Of a stretch of 64,000 nt of DNA, positions 34,640 to 43,781 are shown one piece after another. Source of the stretch: Arthrobacter rhizosphaerae (GTDB lineage Bacteria > Actinomycetota > Actinomycetes > Actinomycetales > Micrococcaceae); assembly GCF_023062595.1 (NCBI RefSeq), contig NZ_JALLAN010000002.1:252099-316098 (forward strand). Reading direction: 5' to 3'. Both the position numbers and the translations under genes were made by a program. Numbering within the stretch: the first letter of the stretch is position 1; every line of letters begins with the position of its first letter. Under the pieces are notes generated by a model that had not been told where the DNA came from, made no database searches, and saw only the letters and a program-made list of their open reading frames with translations.

Positions 34640-35473
34640 ATGTCACAAAAGTCCATTTTGGCACGCCACCGTGCCACCCCTGCCCGCTCTACCGTCGTGA
34701 GCGGGTTGTCGACTTCGGCTAAATCGAACGCCCTGGCGCTTGGCAGGCCAGCCCTTATCATCGCCGCCGCATCAGGCCTGCTTTTCGGAGTGGGCGCTCC
34801 TGCCCATGCTGGAGCGCACGCACCGGATGGTTCTACCGGCGCCACTGTCGGCGCCGCTGCCCCGGCCCCGGCTCCGGTCCGGGCAGCAGCAGCGGTTGCC
34901 CCGGCCGCAGTTGCCCCGGCCGCTGGAAGGGTTCACGTCGTGGTTTCCGGCGACACCCTCGGTGCGATTTCGGCACGCTACGGCGTAACCCTGAATTCAG
35001 TCCTGGCCGCCAACAACCTGGCCATGACGTCCATCATCTACCCCGGGAACCAGATCCAGATTCCTGCAGCGGGACAGGCAGCTGCCCCCACGCTGTCTCT
35101 GGCGTCGACCTCCATCAAGCCTGTCGCGGCGCCGGCGCCCGCGCCCGCACCGGCTGCCGCAAGCGGTACTGGCGCAGCATTGCTGGCTTCTGCATATGCC
35201 CAGATCGGTGCCACCCAGGACTGCACCATTCTGGTGGAGCGTGCCTTGCGGTCCATCGGCAAGAGCGTCGGGGACCTTGCCCCGACGCAGTTCTTCCAGT
35301 ACGGAACGGTGGTCGGAACTCCCGCTCCCGGTGATTTGGTCATCACCTCCGGGCACATCGGGATCTACGCAGGCAACGGTCAAGTCGTCAGCAGCGGCAT
35401 GAATTATGTCAATGCCACGCTCGTCCATCCGTTGTCCTGGCTCTCGGGCTACTCCTTTGTGCGGGTCGCCTAG
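34640..35473 (+). CDS. Secreted LysM - NlpC/P60-type cell wall hydrolase
   Basis: This 277-aa protein has a long signal region (hydrophobic core at 36-56, cleavage near HAGA), an Ala/Pro linker, a LysM peptidoglycan-binding domain (residues about 97-142, VVVSGDTLGAISARYGV), a second Ala/Pro linker and a C-terminal cysteine-peptidase domain. The presumed nucleophile is Cys195 in TQDCTILVE and the His is His239 in TSGHIGIYAGNG. It should cleave peptide cross-links in the wall during growth. It is under the c-di-AMP riboswitch at 34430-34632, which ties wall hydrolysis to osmotic or wall status. A hairpin terminator follows. Confidence 0.9.
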   Translation: MSQKSILARHRATPARSTVVSGLSTSAKSNALALGRPALIIAAASGLLFGVGAPAHAGAHAPDGSTGATVGAAAPAPAPVRAAAAVAPAAVAPAAGRVHVVVSGDTLGAISARYGVTLNSVLAANNLAMTSIIYPGNQIQIPAAGQAAAPTLSLASTSIKPVAAPAPAPAPAAASGTGAALLASAYAQIGATQDCTILVERALRSIGKSVGDLAPTQFFQYGTVVGTPAPGDLVITSGHIGIYAGNGQVVSSGMNYVNATLVHPLSWLSGYSFVRVA

Positions 35474-35505
35474 TCCGGTCTGCGCCGAATCGCAGGGCAA
35501 TGGGA

Positions 35506-35542
35506 AAGCGGCAGGTGCCGGGAGATCCGGTTCCTGCCGCTT
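35506..35542 (+). terminator. Hairpin terminator after the wall hydrolase gene
   Basis: AAGCGGCAGG and CCTGCCGCTT form a 10-bp stem, with a further CCGG/CCGG pairing inside the loop, 33 bases after the stop. It separates the gene from the convergent small gene at 35570. Confidence 0.75.
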
Positions 35543-35569
35543 CCTGATACTTAGATGGTCAGCCGAGCC

Positions 35570-35818
35570 TCATACCTTCAATGGCAGCTCATGAATTTCG
35601 TCTGCGCGGTGGCCTGTACGTTCGTGGATCCGCTGGATAGCTTCGGCTGACGGGGCCTCGCTCAGGCAGTAAATAACGCCGGCTTCGGGGTCCGCCCATG
35701 CATTCTTGAAATTCACGTTTTCCTCGGCCTGGATGGCCAGATCAGCGGCATGGGCTGCCTGGAGGTCCTCGCGGCTTAGACCCTTCATATTGTGGTGAAC
35801 ATCCATAAATTCCGGCAT
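35570..35818 (-). CDS. DUF4242 / SCO4226-like small protein
   Basis: This 82-aa protein begins MPEFMDVHHNMKGLSREDL and contains the WADPEAGVIYCLSEAPSAEAI segment typical of DUF4242 proteins, whose Streptomyces member SCO4226 is described as nickel-binding. A strong AAGGAGAGGAAC precedes the ATG. The role in the cell is unknown. It stands alone. Confidence 0.8.
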   Translation of the reverse strand: MPEFMDVHHNMKGLSREDLQAAHAADLAIQAEENVNFKNAWADPEAGVIYCLSEAPSAEAIQRIHERTGHRADEIHELPLKV

Positions 35819-35929
35819 TGTTCCTCTCCTTAAGGTACGGCCTGCATGGTTTGCAGTCTGGGGTTAAGGGAGACGGTAGGCCTCTGGCACCACACGGTCA
35901 ATAGGCCTGTCGTGGGGAATAATAGGCCA

Positions 35930-36874
35930 ATGCAACCCGAGTGGAGTACCCGCATCAGCTGGCCCGATTTGCCGGGAGACGTGAGGGCCGGGATCGAAGA
36001 GATCCTGGGAGCTCCTGTACAAGAATGGAGCACCCAGCGGGGCGGATTCTCGCCGGGTACTGCAGACAGGGTGCGGACCGCTTCGGGGCAACGGGCCTTT
36101 GTGAAGGCAGTGGGCACGGCCTTAAACGAGCACTCCCCGGCGATCCACCGGAGAGAAGCGGCCAATACCGCCGGCTTACCTCCCGAGGTACCGTCACCTG
36201 CACTGATTGGAACGTTCGACGACGGCGAGTGGGTGGCCCTCATCCTGGCTGATGTCGAAGGACGTGCCCCGCGTGTGCCGTGGTCCTTGGCCGAACTGAC
36301 CATTGTGCTGGATGCGCTGTTAGACCTGGCCGGCACTCCGGTTCCTCAAACCCTGGCGCATTTGCCGTTCCTTGAACACGAGCTTCGTGAGGCGTTCGGC
36401 GGATGGGCACGTGTGCGGGACGATCAGCCCGAAAGCTGCGACCCCTGGATCCTGGAGAACCTGGATGCCCTCGAAACACTGGCTACTCAAGGCTTGAAAG
36501 ATCTCGGCGGCAGCAGCCTGGTGCATACGGACATCCGGGCCGACAACATCCTGATCACGGAGGACAACCAGGCTGTCCTGGTCGATTGGCCTTGGGCTTG
36601 CATCGGTGCTGGCTGGATGGACGCGCTGTCACTGCTGATCAATGCGCGCGTGTTTGACGCAGACTTCGATGTTGAGTCGGTGCTGGCTTCTCATCCCGTC
36701 TTTGCGCAGGTTCTGCCAGGCAACATCAACGGAGTCCTCTCCGGACTCGGGGCCTATTTCATCGATGCCGCCCGTCAACCGCCTCCAGCCGGGCTTCCCA
36801 CCGTACGTGCATTTCAGCAGCAGCAAGGCGACGCTGTCATCGCGTGGCTCCAACAGCGCGCCTGCGTCGGGTAA
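35930..36874 (+). CDS. Aminoglycoside phosphotransferase-family kinase
   Basis: This APH-fold protein of about 314 aa has a substrate/ATP lobe with FSPGTADRV, the Brenner-type catalytic motif LVHTDIRADNILI and the metal-binding VLVDWPWA. Such kinases include antibiotic, choline and fructosamine kinases; the substrate cannot be read. The ATG at 35930 has AATAAT shortly upstream and no Shine-Dalgarno, so it may be leaderless. The HAD phosphatase gene begins 5 bases after its stop. Confidence 0.82.
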   Translation: MQPEWSTRISWPDLPGDVRAGIEEILGAPVQEWSTQRGGFSPGTADRVRTASGQRAFVKAVGTALNEHSPAIHRREAANTAGLPPEVPSPALIGTFDDGEWVALILADVEGRAPRVPWSLAELTIVLDALLDLAGTPVPQTLAHLPFLEHELREAFGGWARVRDDQPESCDPWILENLDALETLATQGLKDLGGSSLVHTDIRADNILITEDNQAVLVDWPWACIGAGWMDALSLLINARVFDADFDVESVLASHPVFAQVLPGNINGVLSGLGAYFIDAARQPPPAGLPTVRAFQQQQGDAVIAWLQQRACVG

Positions 36875-36878
36875 TCCA

Positions 36879-37577
36879 GTGCTGGACAGAGCGGATTCGG
36901 AGAGACTTGCACCGAATATCCCTGCACTGCTGCTGGTGGATCTGGACAACACGCTGGTGGACCGGGCATTGGCCTTCAACCAGTGGGCGGCCGGGTTCGT
37001 GCGGGACTTAGGTGGCTCGGCAGAAGACGCTGCCTGGCTCATCGAGGCAGACGATGACGGGTATCAGGCCCGGGAATCCCTTGCCGCAGCCATCAACGCC
37101 CGCTTCGAGACCGGCTTAGGGGTCCCGGCCCTGATCGAGGTGCTCCTGTATGAACATGTTGGGGCCATGGTCCTGGACTCCGCTACGGCTGCTGCCCTGG
37201 ACAATGCCCGAAATCACGGATGGACGATAGGCATCGTCACGAACGGGACGGTGGGCCAGCAGATGCTCAAGGTAAAAACTGTCGGACTGGAAAAGTACGT
37301 CGACGCTGTAGTGATTTCCGAAGCCGAAGGTGTGAAGAAGCCGGATCGGGGGATCTTCCACCTTGCTGCGGAACGTGTCGGCATCGGGCTCAGCGGGGGT
37401 TGGATGGTGGGCGACCACCCCACCGCTGACATTTCGGGCGGCCGCGGCGCCGGTCTGGCAACGGGCTGGGTATCCCGCGGGCGGGACTGGCCTTACGGTC
37501 TGGAACCGCCTTCCCTATCAGGGAGAACGGCTGCTGCCGTCATTAACGCGATTGTCTCGCCTACTCAAACAGGCTGA
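36879..37577 (+). CDS. HAD-superfamily hydrolase
   Basis: This protein of about 232 aa has HAD motif I LLVDLDNTLVD, motif II IVTNG, the motif III lysine in VKKPDRGIF and motif IV MVGDHPTADISGG, a subfamily IA phosphatase layout. The GTG at 36879 lies 5 bases after the phosphotransferase stop, so the pair is co-transcribed. A kinase with a phosphatase could act on one metabolite, but that is inference. The last 17 bases overlap the convergent beta-lactamase-like gene. Confidence 0.85.
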   Translation: MLDRADSERLAPNIPALLLVDLDNTLVDRALAFNQWAAGFVRDLGGSAEDAAWLIEADDDGYQARESLAAAINARFETGLGVPALIEVLLYEHVGAMVLDSATAAALDNARNHGWTIGIVTNGTVGQQMLKVKTVGLEKYVDAVVISEAEGVKKPDRGIFHLAAERVGIGLSGGWMVGDHPTADISGGRGAGLATGWVSRGRDWPYGLEPPSLSGRTAAAVINAIVSPTQTG

Positions 37578-38502
37578 GACAGATCTCGCGCGTCAACTGT
37601 TGGATGACATCGATTCTGCCTTGCTTGCCGAACGGGTTCTCCGTGTAGATCGCCAGTGAATAGGCGGTACCGCCGGAGGTGAGGATGGCGACGTCGTGCA
37701 TGTACTGGTCCACGATGCCGTACTTGTGGTGGACGGTTACGCCCGCCGGAACCGCGGCAGGTATCAGTTCTTCGTTGTTGGTTTCCTGCATGTGGCCCAG
37801 AAGCTGAGCCGTGTGTTCCGGATTGATCAGGTCTCCTGAATACAGCCTCATCAACAAGATGGCCATTTCCACTGGCGTCAGGAGGTTCTGCTTGGGGTCG
37901 TAACTGATACCGATGGAGGCGGCATACTCAATGAGCCGGGGAAAGCCGATCGCATCCATGAGAAGCAGCCATGAATCGTCATTGCTGGAGTTGATCATGG
38001 CCTCCAGCTGGAAGGCTGCCGTGTAGTTGCCAAGCGGCTCCTCCAGCTCAAGATCTCCGGTTTCCACGAGATGGTAGTAGGCAACAGCCGTGAGGACCTT
38101 GGCAGTGCTGGCCGCCAGATACGTGGACACATCTCCATACAGGCGCACTTCCCCGCTCTGTACGTCTCCCAGCGCAACGCCGATCCTGAAATCAGCGTTG
38201 TCAGCAAGGATCCCCTGAATCGCGTCATCCAATTCCTCTGTCAAGCCTGCCATCCGTTCTCCCGGCGGCTTCGTTTCCGGCGGCAGCTTGTTACCCGCTT
38301 CATCAAAATCACGGGCGTCTGCCTGGCTTGCCGGCGGGAGGAAACCCGGACCGTTGGGAGTCGAGCGAATTGCGGCCAAAACCAGGGTGGCCAGGATGAT
38401 GACAGTGGTGACTGTCCAGATCAACACCAGGCGCGTAATTGCCAAGCGCGGCACCACCCCAGGCCGCCTGCCGCTTGTATTTGAGGGGGTTGATGAAGTC
38501 AT
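37561..38502 (-). CDS. Membrane-anchored class A beta-lactamase / transpeptidase-like protein
   Basis: From the ATG at 38502 (GGAGGG upstream; ATG 38517 is the alternative) the protein has 313 aa. An uncleaved-looking transmembrane helix lies at 22-45. Catalytic motifs are STAK at 132-135 and SSN at 172-174; the third motif is KYG at 260-262 in place of KTG. I find no ExxLN omega-loop glutamate where it would be expected (YDPKQNLLTP). It is therefore probably a penicillin-interacting or acyl-enzyme-forming protein, not an efficient beta-lactamase. The natural ligand may be peptidoglycan stem peptides. Confidence 0.8.
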   Translation of the reverse strand: MTSSTPSNTSGRRPGVVPRLAITRLVLIWTVTTVIILATLVLAAIRSTPNGPGFLPPASQADARDFDEAGNKLPPETKPPGERMAGLTEELDDAIQGILADNADFRIGVALGDVQSGEVRLYGDVSTYLAASTAKVLTAVAYYHLVETGDLELEEPLGNYTAAFQLEAMINSSNDDSWLLLMDAIGFPRLIEYAASIGISYDPKQNLLTPVEMAILLMRLYSGDLINPEHTAQLLGHMQETNNEELIPAAVPAGVTVHHKYGIVDQYMHDVAILTSGGTAYSLAIYTENPFGKQGRIDVIQQLTREICLSLFE

Positions 38503-38653
38503 CCCGGGTCCCTCCACACGAGCCGGCAGGGACCGCCGGCTGCATCAGCGGATTCGTCGTCGACGTCGATGGGAGGCGTCTCCTGCACCGAATCTAGCCC
38601 CGGGTTCAGCCGATGTCCATGAGGCTTCAGGACCTGCTCCGCACGGACGGCCC

Positions 38654-38697
38654 TGCCCCGCTTGAGCGGCCCGGGGCGGGGCCGCTCAAGCGGGGCA
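38654..38697. terminator. 19-bp perfect inverted repeat, 6-base loop
   Basis: The arms 38654-38672 and 38679-38697 are perfectly complementary (TGCCCCGCTTGAGCGGCCC and its reverse complement) around a GGGGCG loop. It is G+C-rich, has no U-tract on either side, and lies after the second hairpin in leftward reading. Confidence 0.75.
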
Positions 38698-38718
38698 AGG
38701 CCGCCTTTGTGACAAATG

Positions 38719-38766
38719 GGAGTGCCGCACGCATCCCCCCAATACATCGGATGCGGGCGGCACTCC
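38719..38766. terminator. Second long hairpin, downstream of the flavin oxidase operon
   Basis: GGAGTGCCGC pairs with GCGGCACTCC, then after one mismatch CGCATCC pairs with GGATGCG, about 17 bp in all. It lies 47 bases after the stop of the leftward oxidase gene and is the likely end of the five-gene operon. Confidence 0.75.
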
Positions 38767-38812
38767 TGCCTGTTGCTGAGACCCTGCTTATGTTGAAACT
38801 TTTGTTGAAGCC

Positions 38813-39937
38813 CTACTTGTTAAAGCGCTCCGGGCGGAAAGTGGCCAGCATCGGGTGTTTCTTGCCCGAGATGATCTCGTCAGCCATCAATTCGCCGGCG
38901 ATCAGGCCAAGGGTGGCTCCGGAGTGAGTGAAGGCTACGAAGCAGCCGGGGGTCTTCTCGAGTTCACCGAACACCGGCTCGCCGTCGCCCGGAATCGGTT
39001 TACGGCCGATCTTCCAGGACGCGGGCTTCAGCTCAGGGTTTCCGGCTAGCAGCTTGGAGGCTTCATCGGCCAGCTCCTGCACCACTTCGTCCGGGATTGC
39101 GAAACTGCCGTCCTCGAATTCGGTGATGTGTTCCTCGTACCAGTCGTGATCCAGGGCAAGCGTTCCGCCCGGGTTGGGGCGGACTGCCGCCCGCGGGGTG
39201 TTGAGCACGGCGCTCAGGGAGTGCTCCACGGGTTTGGTCACAACCAGCATCGCGATCGGTGAGGCGTTGGGAATCTCGACGCCGAGGGGCGCCACTACCG
39301 CGGGCGTTGCCGCTCCGCACGCAACCAGAACGGCGTCCGCTCCATAGGTTTCGCCGTCGGCCGTGGAAACCCCGCTGGCCACGCCATCGGTGAGAACCAC
39401 AGACGCCTTTCCGGCGTTGGTGACCAACTGGCCTCCGCGTTCGTGGAATTCGTCCATGAGGAAGTCCACCAGATCCGGCAGGCTGACCCAGCCTTCACCC
39501 GGATTGAAGATGGCGTTCTCCGGAACGGCAGAGGCATCTATGCCCGGCGTGACAGTGCCGATTGTGGCCGGTTCGAGCAGCTTGGAGTCGTAGCCGATCG
39601 ACTTCTCGTAGGCATGCCGGGCCTCGGTGACCCCGGACTTGCCTTGGGCGTTCCACATGAGTCCGCCACCGAACTGCAGCCACTCCCGGTGCGGGTCGGC
39701 GGCAAAGAGGGTGCGGTAGCGGTCGACGCCGGCCATCCGCAGCTCATGGTACGGACCGGAGCGTTCCCCGGCGGAATTAAGCCAGGAGAGGGACCGGCCG
39801 CTGGCCTCGCTGCACAAGTGACTTTCGGTGATGAGGGTGACGGCCACACCGGCACGCAGCAGGTGGACTGCGGAGGAAACGCCGAGGATTCCGCCGCCAA
39901 TAACGGCAACGTGCTTGGCGGAAACAACGGATGACAT
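38813..39937 (-). CDS. FAD-dependent oxidoreductase, DAO family
   Basis: This 374-aa flavoprotein has the ADP-binding VIGGGILGVSSAVHLL, an RSLSWLN segment near residue 50 and a C-terminal FTHSGATLGLIAGELMADEI, the DAO (D-amino acid oxidase / sarcosine oxidase / Amadoriase) pattern. It would oxidise a C-N bond of a secondary or primary amine. It is the last gene of an operon with an amino-acid-type ABC importer and a Gfo/Idh dehydrogenase, which points to a modified amino acid or opine-like compound as substrate. The exact substrate is unknown. Confidence 0.87.
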   Translation of the reverse strand: MSSVVSAKHVAVIGGGILGVSSAVHLLRAGVAVTLITESHLCSEASGRSLSWLNSAGERSGPYHELRMAGVDRYRTLFAADPHREWLQFGGGLMWNAQGKSGVTEARHAYEKSIGYDSKLLEPATIGTVTPGIDASAVPENAIFNPGEGWVSLPDLVDFLMDEFHERGGQLVTNAGKASVVLTDGVASGVSTADGETYGADAVLVACGAATPAVVAPLGVEIPNASPIAMLVVTKPVEHSLSAVLNTPRAAVRPNPGGTLALDHDWYEEHITEFEDGSFAIPDEVVQELADEASKLLAGNPELKPASWKIGRKPIPGDGEPVFGELEKTPGCFVAFTHSGATLGLIAGELMADEIISGKKHPMLATFRPERFNK

Positions 39938-40020
39938 AACGGGCTCTCTTTCTTGAAGATTGAAAATAATCAGGGGGCAGCTGCCCGGCCAGGGAAGGCC
40001 AGGGAAGCAAGGGTGTGGGG

Positions 40021-41103
40021 CTAGCTCTGGGAGTGGATTTTCTCGATGATCCGTAGTGCTTGCACTGATTCGGCGGGGTCGACGGGCGACGGTCCGCGGC
40101 CCTTGAGCGCATCACCGAGGATCCGGTAGAACTCGGGATACGCGCCTCGTTCGGGCTGCACCTGCTCCTCCGAGCCGTCAATGCCAAGCCGTCCCCAGGT
40201 GCTTTCGGGTTCCACCCCGTAGTGCGGATCATTGGGACGGAGGCCTGCATCCAAGGCAGCCTCCTGCCCGTCCAAGCCCCACTTTGTGTAGCCGGACTTG
40301 GTTCCGAGGATATGGAAACGGGCTCCTACCTGGGCCGCAGCCCCGTTCATCCAAAGACGGGACCGGACGCCGGACCTGTGAAGCAACGAGACAAAGGCCT
40401 CCTGATCCGCGCCCTCACCCTGCTCCTGCCATCCGTGCGATGAGGTCTCTCCATAGCTCTCCTCCACGGGGCCAAAAAGCTGGATGGCCTGGTCGATAAG
40501 GTGCGCGCCGAGATCATGCAGAATGCCGCCGCCCTCGCTGATGGGGGTGGTATCCCGCCAGTTGCCGAACCCCTCGGGCCGCCACCATTCAAAGCGTGAT
40601 TCGAAGGTCCGTACTTCACCCAGGGATCCGGCCTCCAGGAGCCTCCGGACGGTAAGGAAGTCTGCGTCCCAGCGCCGGTTCTGGAAGACGGTGAGCCGGA
40701 CACCCGCCTCTGCCGCCCGGGAAATGAGCTCCTCACCTTGTGCTGAGTTGGGCACAAAGGGCTTGTCCACCACGATGTCCAGTCCGCGGTTGATGGCCTG
40801 CACCGCCAGATCGAAGTGCGTCACCGGCGGCGTCGCCAGGACAACAAGGTCCATGTCCGCGGCCCGGTCGAATAGCTCCTCAACTGTTGTTACGACTTCG
40901 GCAGCGGGATAGCTGCTTTTCGCCTGACGGGAGCGCCCGGGATCGGCGGTGACAATAAAGTCCAGCGAGAACCGGGGATCGGCGGCGATAAGCGGTGCGT
41001 GGAAGACGCGTCCCGAAATCCCAAACCCGACCAGGGCGGTGCGCACGACGGCGGTGCGCACGGGATCGCCGTGCTGGCCGTTTTTCACGCTTGGAACCGT
41101 CAT
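40021..41103 (-). CDS. Gfo/Idh/MocA-family dehydrogenase
   Basis: This 360-aa NAD(P)-dependent oxidoreductase has the Rossmann LVGFGISGRVFHAPLI, the conserved VVDKPFVPN with catalytic Lys, and the C-terminal domain GGGILHDLGAHLIDQAIQLFG with Asp/His of the active site. It usually oxidises sugars, inositols or their amino derivatives. Its start codon overlaps the ATPase stop by one base (TAATG), so it is translationally coupled to the importer. Confidence 0.9.
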   Translation of the reverse strand: MTVPSVKNGQHGDPVRTAVVRTALVGFGISGRVFHAPLIAADPRFSLDFIVTADPGRSRQAKSSYPAAEVVTTVEELFDRAADMDLVVLATPPVTHFDLAVQAINRGLDIVVDKPFVPNSAQGEELISRAAEAGVRLTVFQNRRWDADFLTVRRLLEAGSLGEVRTFESRFEWWRPEGFGNWRDTTPISEGGGILHDLGAHLIDQAIQLFGPVEESYGETSSHGWQEQGEGADQEAFVSLLHRSGVRSRLWMNGAAAQVGARFHILGTKSGYTKWGLDGQEAALDAGLRPNDPHYGVEPESTWGRLGIDGSEEQVQPERGAYPEFYRILGDALKGRGPSPVDPAESVQALRIIEKIHSQS

Positions 41104-41873
41104 TACAGCACCTCGGAGAGGAAGCGCTGAAGGCGTTCGCTCTTGGGGTGGTCGAAGAGCTCGGCAGGGGTGCCGGCCTCTACCACTTCGCCTTCGTCCA
41201 TGAAGACCACCTGGTCAGCCACCTTGCGGGCGAAGCCCATCTCGTGGGTCACCACCAGCATGGTCATGCCGCGGCGTCCGAGTCCTGCCATGAGGTTCAG
41301 AACGCCCTTCACGAGTTCAGGGTCCAGCGCGCTGGTGGCCTCGTCGAAGAGCATGACTTCAGGTTCCATGGCCAGTGCCCTTGCGATGGCGACGCGTTGC
41401 TGCTGCCCGCCAGAGAGATCCCGGGGCCGATGGTCAGCACGTTCTGCCAGCCCTACCTCGGCAAGGCTGCGGTTCGCCCGTTCCCTCGCCTCCGCCTTGG
41501 ACATCCCCTTGACGCTCCAAAGTGCCAGGGCAACGTTTTCGAGCGCGGTGTGGTCGGGGAAGAGGTTGAAGTGCTGGAACACCATGCCGATGCGCCGGCG
41601 AAGGGTGTCCGGCTGGACGGCCAGGGCGCTCTTGCCTGCGAGCAGGACATCTCCGCTCTTGGGCTCATGCAGCCTGTTGACGCCACGCAGCAGGGTTGAC
41701 TTGCCGGAACCCGAGGGTCCGATGATGCAGGTGGTGGTGCCAGGAGCCACGGCCAGGCTGACGTTACGGAGGACCTCAATGTCGCCGTAGGCCATGGTGA
41801 GGTTCTTCAGCTCCAGGCTGGAACCGTGGAACGTGTGGATCTCAGGTGCGGGGATATTGGTGCTGGTGCTCAT
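41103..41873 (-). CDS. Amino-acid-type ABC importer ATPase
   Basis: This 256-aa ATPase has Walker [11 protein letters not shown] loop FQHFNLF, signature [15 protein letters not shown], Walker [13 protein letters not shown] and the switch VVTHEMGF, all of the polar amino acid (GlnQ/HisP) type. The frame is open far upstream, but that is the shadow of the permease gene. The ATG at 41873 overlaps the permease stop by 4 bases. Confidence 0.93.
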   Translation of the reverse strand: MSTSTNIPAPEIHTFHGSSLELKNLTMAYGDIEVLRNVSLAVAPGTTTCIIGPSGSGKSTLLRGVNRLHEPKSGDVLLAGKSALAVQPDTLRRRIGMVFQHFNLFPDHTALENVALALWSVKGMSKAEARERANRSLAEVGLAERADHRPRDLSGGQQQRVAIARALAMEPEVMLFDEATSALDPELVKGVLNLMAGLGRRGMTMLVVTHEMGFARKVADQVVFMDEGEVVEAGTPAELFDHPKSERLQRFLSEVL

Positions 41874-42658
41874 GTGTTGCTCCCGGTGATGAGGGGCGAT
41901 GCCGAGTCGAGTTCCTTGACTTCCTTCAGTCCGCTGCTTGGGGCAACAGGCCGACGGCGTCCGGTGCGGAAACGGTTGTCGAAGTAGTTCACGAGGTGCG
42001 TCAGGGGCACCGTGATGATGAGGTAGAAGATCCCGGCCATAACCAGGGGTGAGAGGTTGCCGGACAGGACAGCGGCGTCCTGGCCGACGCGGAAGAGTTC
42101 GCGCTCGCTGACCAGCAGGCCAAGGAAGTAAACCAGGGAGGAGTCCTTCACAATGGCGATGAACTGGTTGACAAGGGCGGGCAGTACACGGCGGATGCCC
42201 TGCGGGACCACCACGAGCGCCATCGACTTGGCGTAGCTCATGCCCAGGGCCCGGCATGCTTCGCCTTGCCCCTTGTCGACGCTCTGGATGCCGGCGCGGA
42301 AGATCTCGCCGATGTAGGCACTGGCGATCAGGCTCAAGGCGATGATGCCCAGCGGGTAGGGGGAGGGGCCGAAGACTGATTGGCTGAAGCGGGCGAAGCC
42401 CTGGCCGATCAGCAGGATGGTGAGGATGGCCGGAAGTCCGCGGAACAGGTCCGTGTAGATCCGGGCGGGGATGCGCAGCCATTTCGACGGCGATATCCCC
42501 ATGACTGCCACGATCATTCCCAGTACCAAGCCGATGGCCGTAGCTGCAATGGAGATGATCAGGGTGTTCATGAGTCCAACCCCGAGTAGCTGGGGAAGGA
42601 CCTCGGCCATCGCGCCGAAATCGAAGAAGGTGCGAATGATGGTGTTGAGCCAGTCCAT
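41870..42658 (-). CDS. Amino-acid-type ABC importer permease
   Basis: This 262-aa HisM/GlnP-type permease has several transmembrane helices and the docking loop [14 protein letters not shown]. The long C-terminal tail after the last helix ([13 protein letters not shown] onward) is charged and presumably cytoplasmic. Only one permease gene is present, so it should act as a homodimer. Confidence 0.92.
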   Translation of the reverse strand: MDWLNTIIRTFFDFGAMAEVLPQLLGVGLMNTLIISIAATAIGLVLGMIVAVMGISPSKWLRIPARIYTDLFRGLPAILTILLIGQGFARFSQSVFGPSPYPLGIIALSLIASAYIGEIFRAGIQSVDKGQGEACRALGMSYAKSMALVVVPQGIRRVLPALVNQFIAIVKDSSLVYFLGLLVSERELFRVGQDAAVLSGNLSPLVMAGIFYLIITVPLTHLVNYFDNRFRTGRRRPVAPSSGLKEVKELDSASPLITGSNT

Positions 42659-42725
42659 GGGTTGCTCTCAGTGCTAGTAGCGAAGGGTGGGGAACCGGGC
42701 GGGCCAGGCGGCCCGCCCGGGCTGC

Positions 42726-43595
42726 TTACTTAGTGGCGGTCGGCGTCGGGCTGGAAGTCTGCTCGGCCTTGGGAAGGTACTGTTCCGGCATTGGGGAACC
42801 CGGGAACCACTTCTGGTAGAGCTTCTTCCAGGTGCCGTCCTCCATCGCCTCGGCAAGCCCCTTGTCCAGGGCTTCCTTGAATTCGGTCTTGCCCTTGGCG
42901 ATAGCGAAGCCTGCCGGTGCATCGAAGGAGGGGATATCTGCGGCGCTCACCAGTCCGAACTGCTCCTGGTAGGCCTTGGCGGCCTCGTAGTCCAGGAAGT
43001 GAGCGTCAACTGCCCCGCTGTTCACAGCCGAGATGGCGGTGTTGTTGTCGGGGAAGCGCACCAGGTTGGCAGACGCAAAGTTCTTGACGGCGTAGGCTTC
43101 CTGGAGGGTGCCCTGGACCACGCCCAGGCGCTTGCCGCCAAGTGCTTTTTCGTCAGTGATTCCAGAGTCCTTGGTGGTGATGACGGTCAGGTAGCCGGCA
43201 AGGTAGCCGTTGCTGAAGTCCACGGTTTCCTTGCGCTTGTCCGTGATGCCGATGGCGGCCACGCCGACGTCGAACTGGCCGTTCGCGACGGCGGCGAGCA
43301 GGCCGGAGAAGTCCTGGCCGGTGAACACTACGTCGTCCACGCCGGCACGGTTCGCCACATCCTTGAAGAGTTCGACGTCGAACCCGGTGAACTGGCCTTG
43401 GGCGTCCGTGAAGGTGTAGGGCTTGGCGTCGCCCAGGCTGGCCACGCGGATGGTGCCGGGTTCGATCAGGCCGTATGGGTTATCGGCTGGAGCCGCGGCG
43501 GGAGTGCCCGAGCCGCCACAAGCGGACAGGGCAAGGACAGCGGCGAGGGCCGAAGCTACGATTCCGCCTTTGCGGCGGATGTTTCCTTTGAACAC
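42726..43595 (-). CDS. Amino-acid-type ABC importer, binding lipoprotein (family 3)
   Basis: This 289-aa solute-binding protein has an N-terminal lipoprotein signal with LSAC at Cys26 and the family 3 segments [17 protein letters not shown] and TISE-like [16 protein letters not shown]. It is the first gene of the operon that continues through permease, ATPase, Gfo/Idh and DAO oxidase. Two 12-bp near-palindromes lie in its upstream region, shared with a divergent LacI gene. Confidence 0.92.
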   Translation of the reverse strand: MFKGNIRRKGGIVASALAAVLALSACGGSGTPAAAPADNPYGLIEPGTIRVASLGDAKPYTFTDAQGQFTGFDVELFKDVANRAGVDDVVFTGQDFSGLLAAVANGQFDVGVAAIGITDKRKETVDFSNGYLAGYLTVITTKDSGITDEKALGGKRLGVVQGTLQEAYAVKNFASANLVRFPDNNTAISAVNSGAVDAHFLDYEAAKAYQEQFGLVSAADIPSFDAPAGFAIAKGKTEFKEALDKGLAEAMEDGTWKKLYQKWFPGSPMPEQYLPKAEQTSSPTPTATK

Positions 43596-43677
43596 GTTGT
43601 TTTTCCTATCGGGGTGTGTGAGTGGGGGAGCCCGCAGTTTTTGCGGTATTCAGATTTTCCCTGCGGAATCCCTTGTG

Positions 43678-43714
43678 GAGTCCGGTCTCAGTGCTTACGA
43701 TTGAGACCGGACTC
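43678..43714. promoter_or_regulatory. Pair of 12-bp operators, inverted relative to each other
   Basis: GAGTCCGGTCTC (43678-43689) and GAGACCGGACTC (43703-43714) are each near-palindromes with a CCGG core. Together they also form a 13-bp inverted repeat. Centre spacing is 25 bases. They sit between the binding-protein gene and the LacI gene, so they are its likely operators. Confidence 0.65.
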
Positions 43715-43781
43715 ACATGGGGTTGTTTTCGACTGTAAGGCATCTCACAAACCCTCGTCAAGAGGTTTCCGAAAGGCAGTA

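Larger units (their letters stand above)
38503..38812. other. Intergenic region dominated by two large hairpins
   Basis: This 310-base gap between two leftward genes contains no gene I can support. It holds the 44-base and 48-base inverted repeats listed separately, which lie in the path of transcription leaving the flavin oxidase gene. Confidence 0.6.

Noticed and set aside
41874-42482. Upstream extension of the amino-acid ABC ATPase frame
   Set aside because: It overlaps the permease gene in another frame; the ATG at 41873 fits the family N-terminus.
42687-43781. Upstream extension of the LacI frame to 733 codons
   Set aside because: It is the complement of the binding-protein gene at 42726-43595; the LacI HTH and Shine-Dalgarno place the start at 43782.
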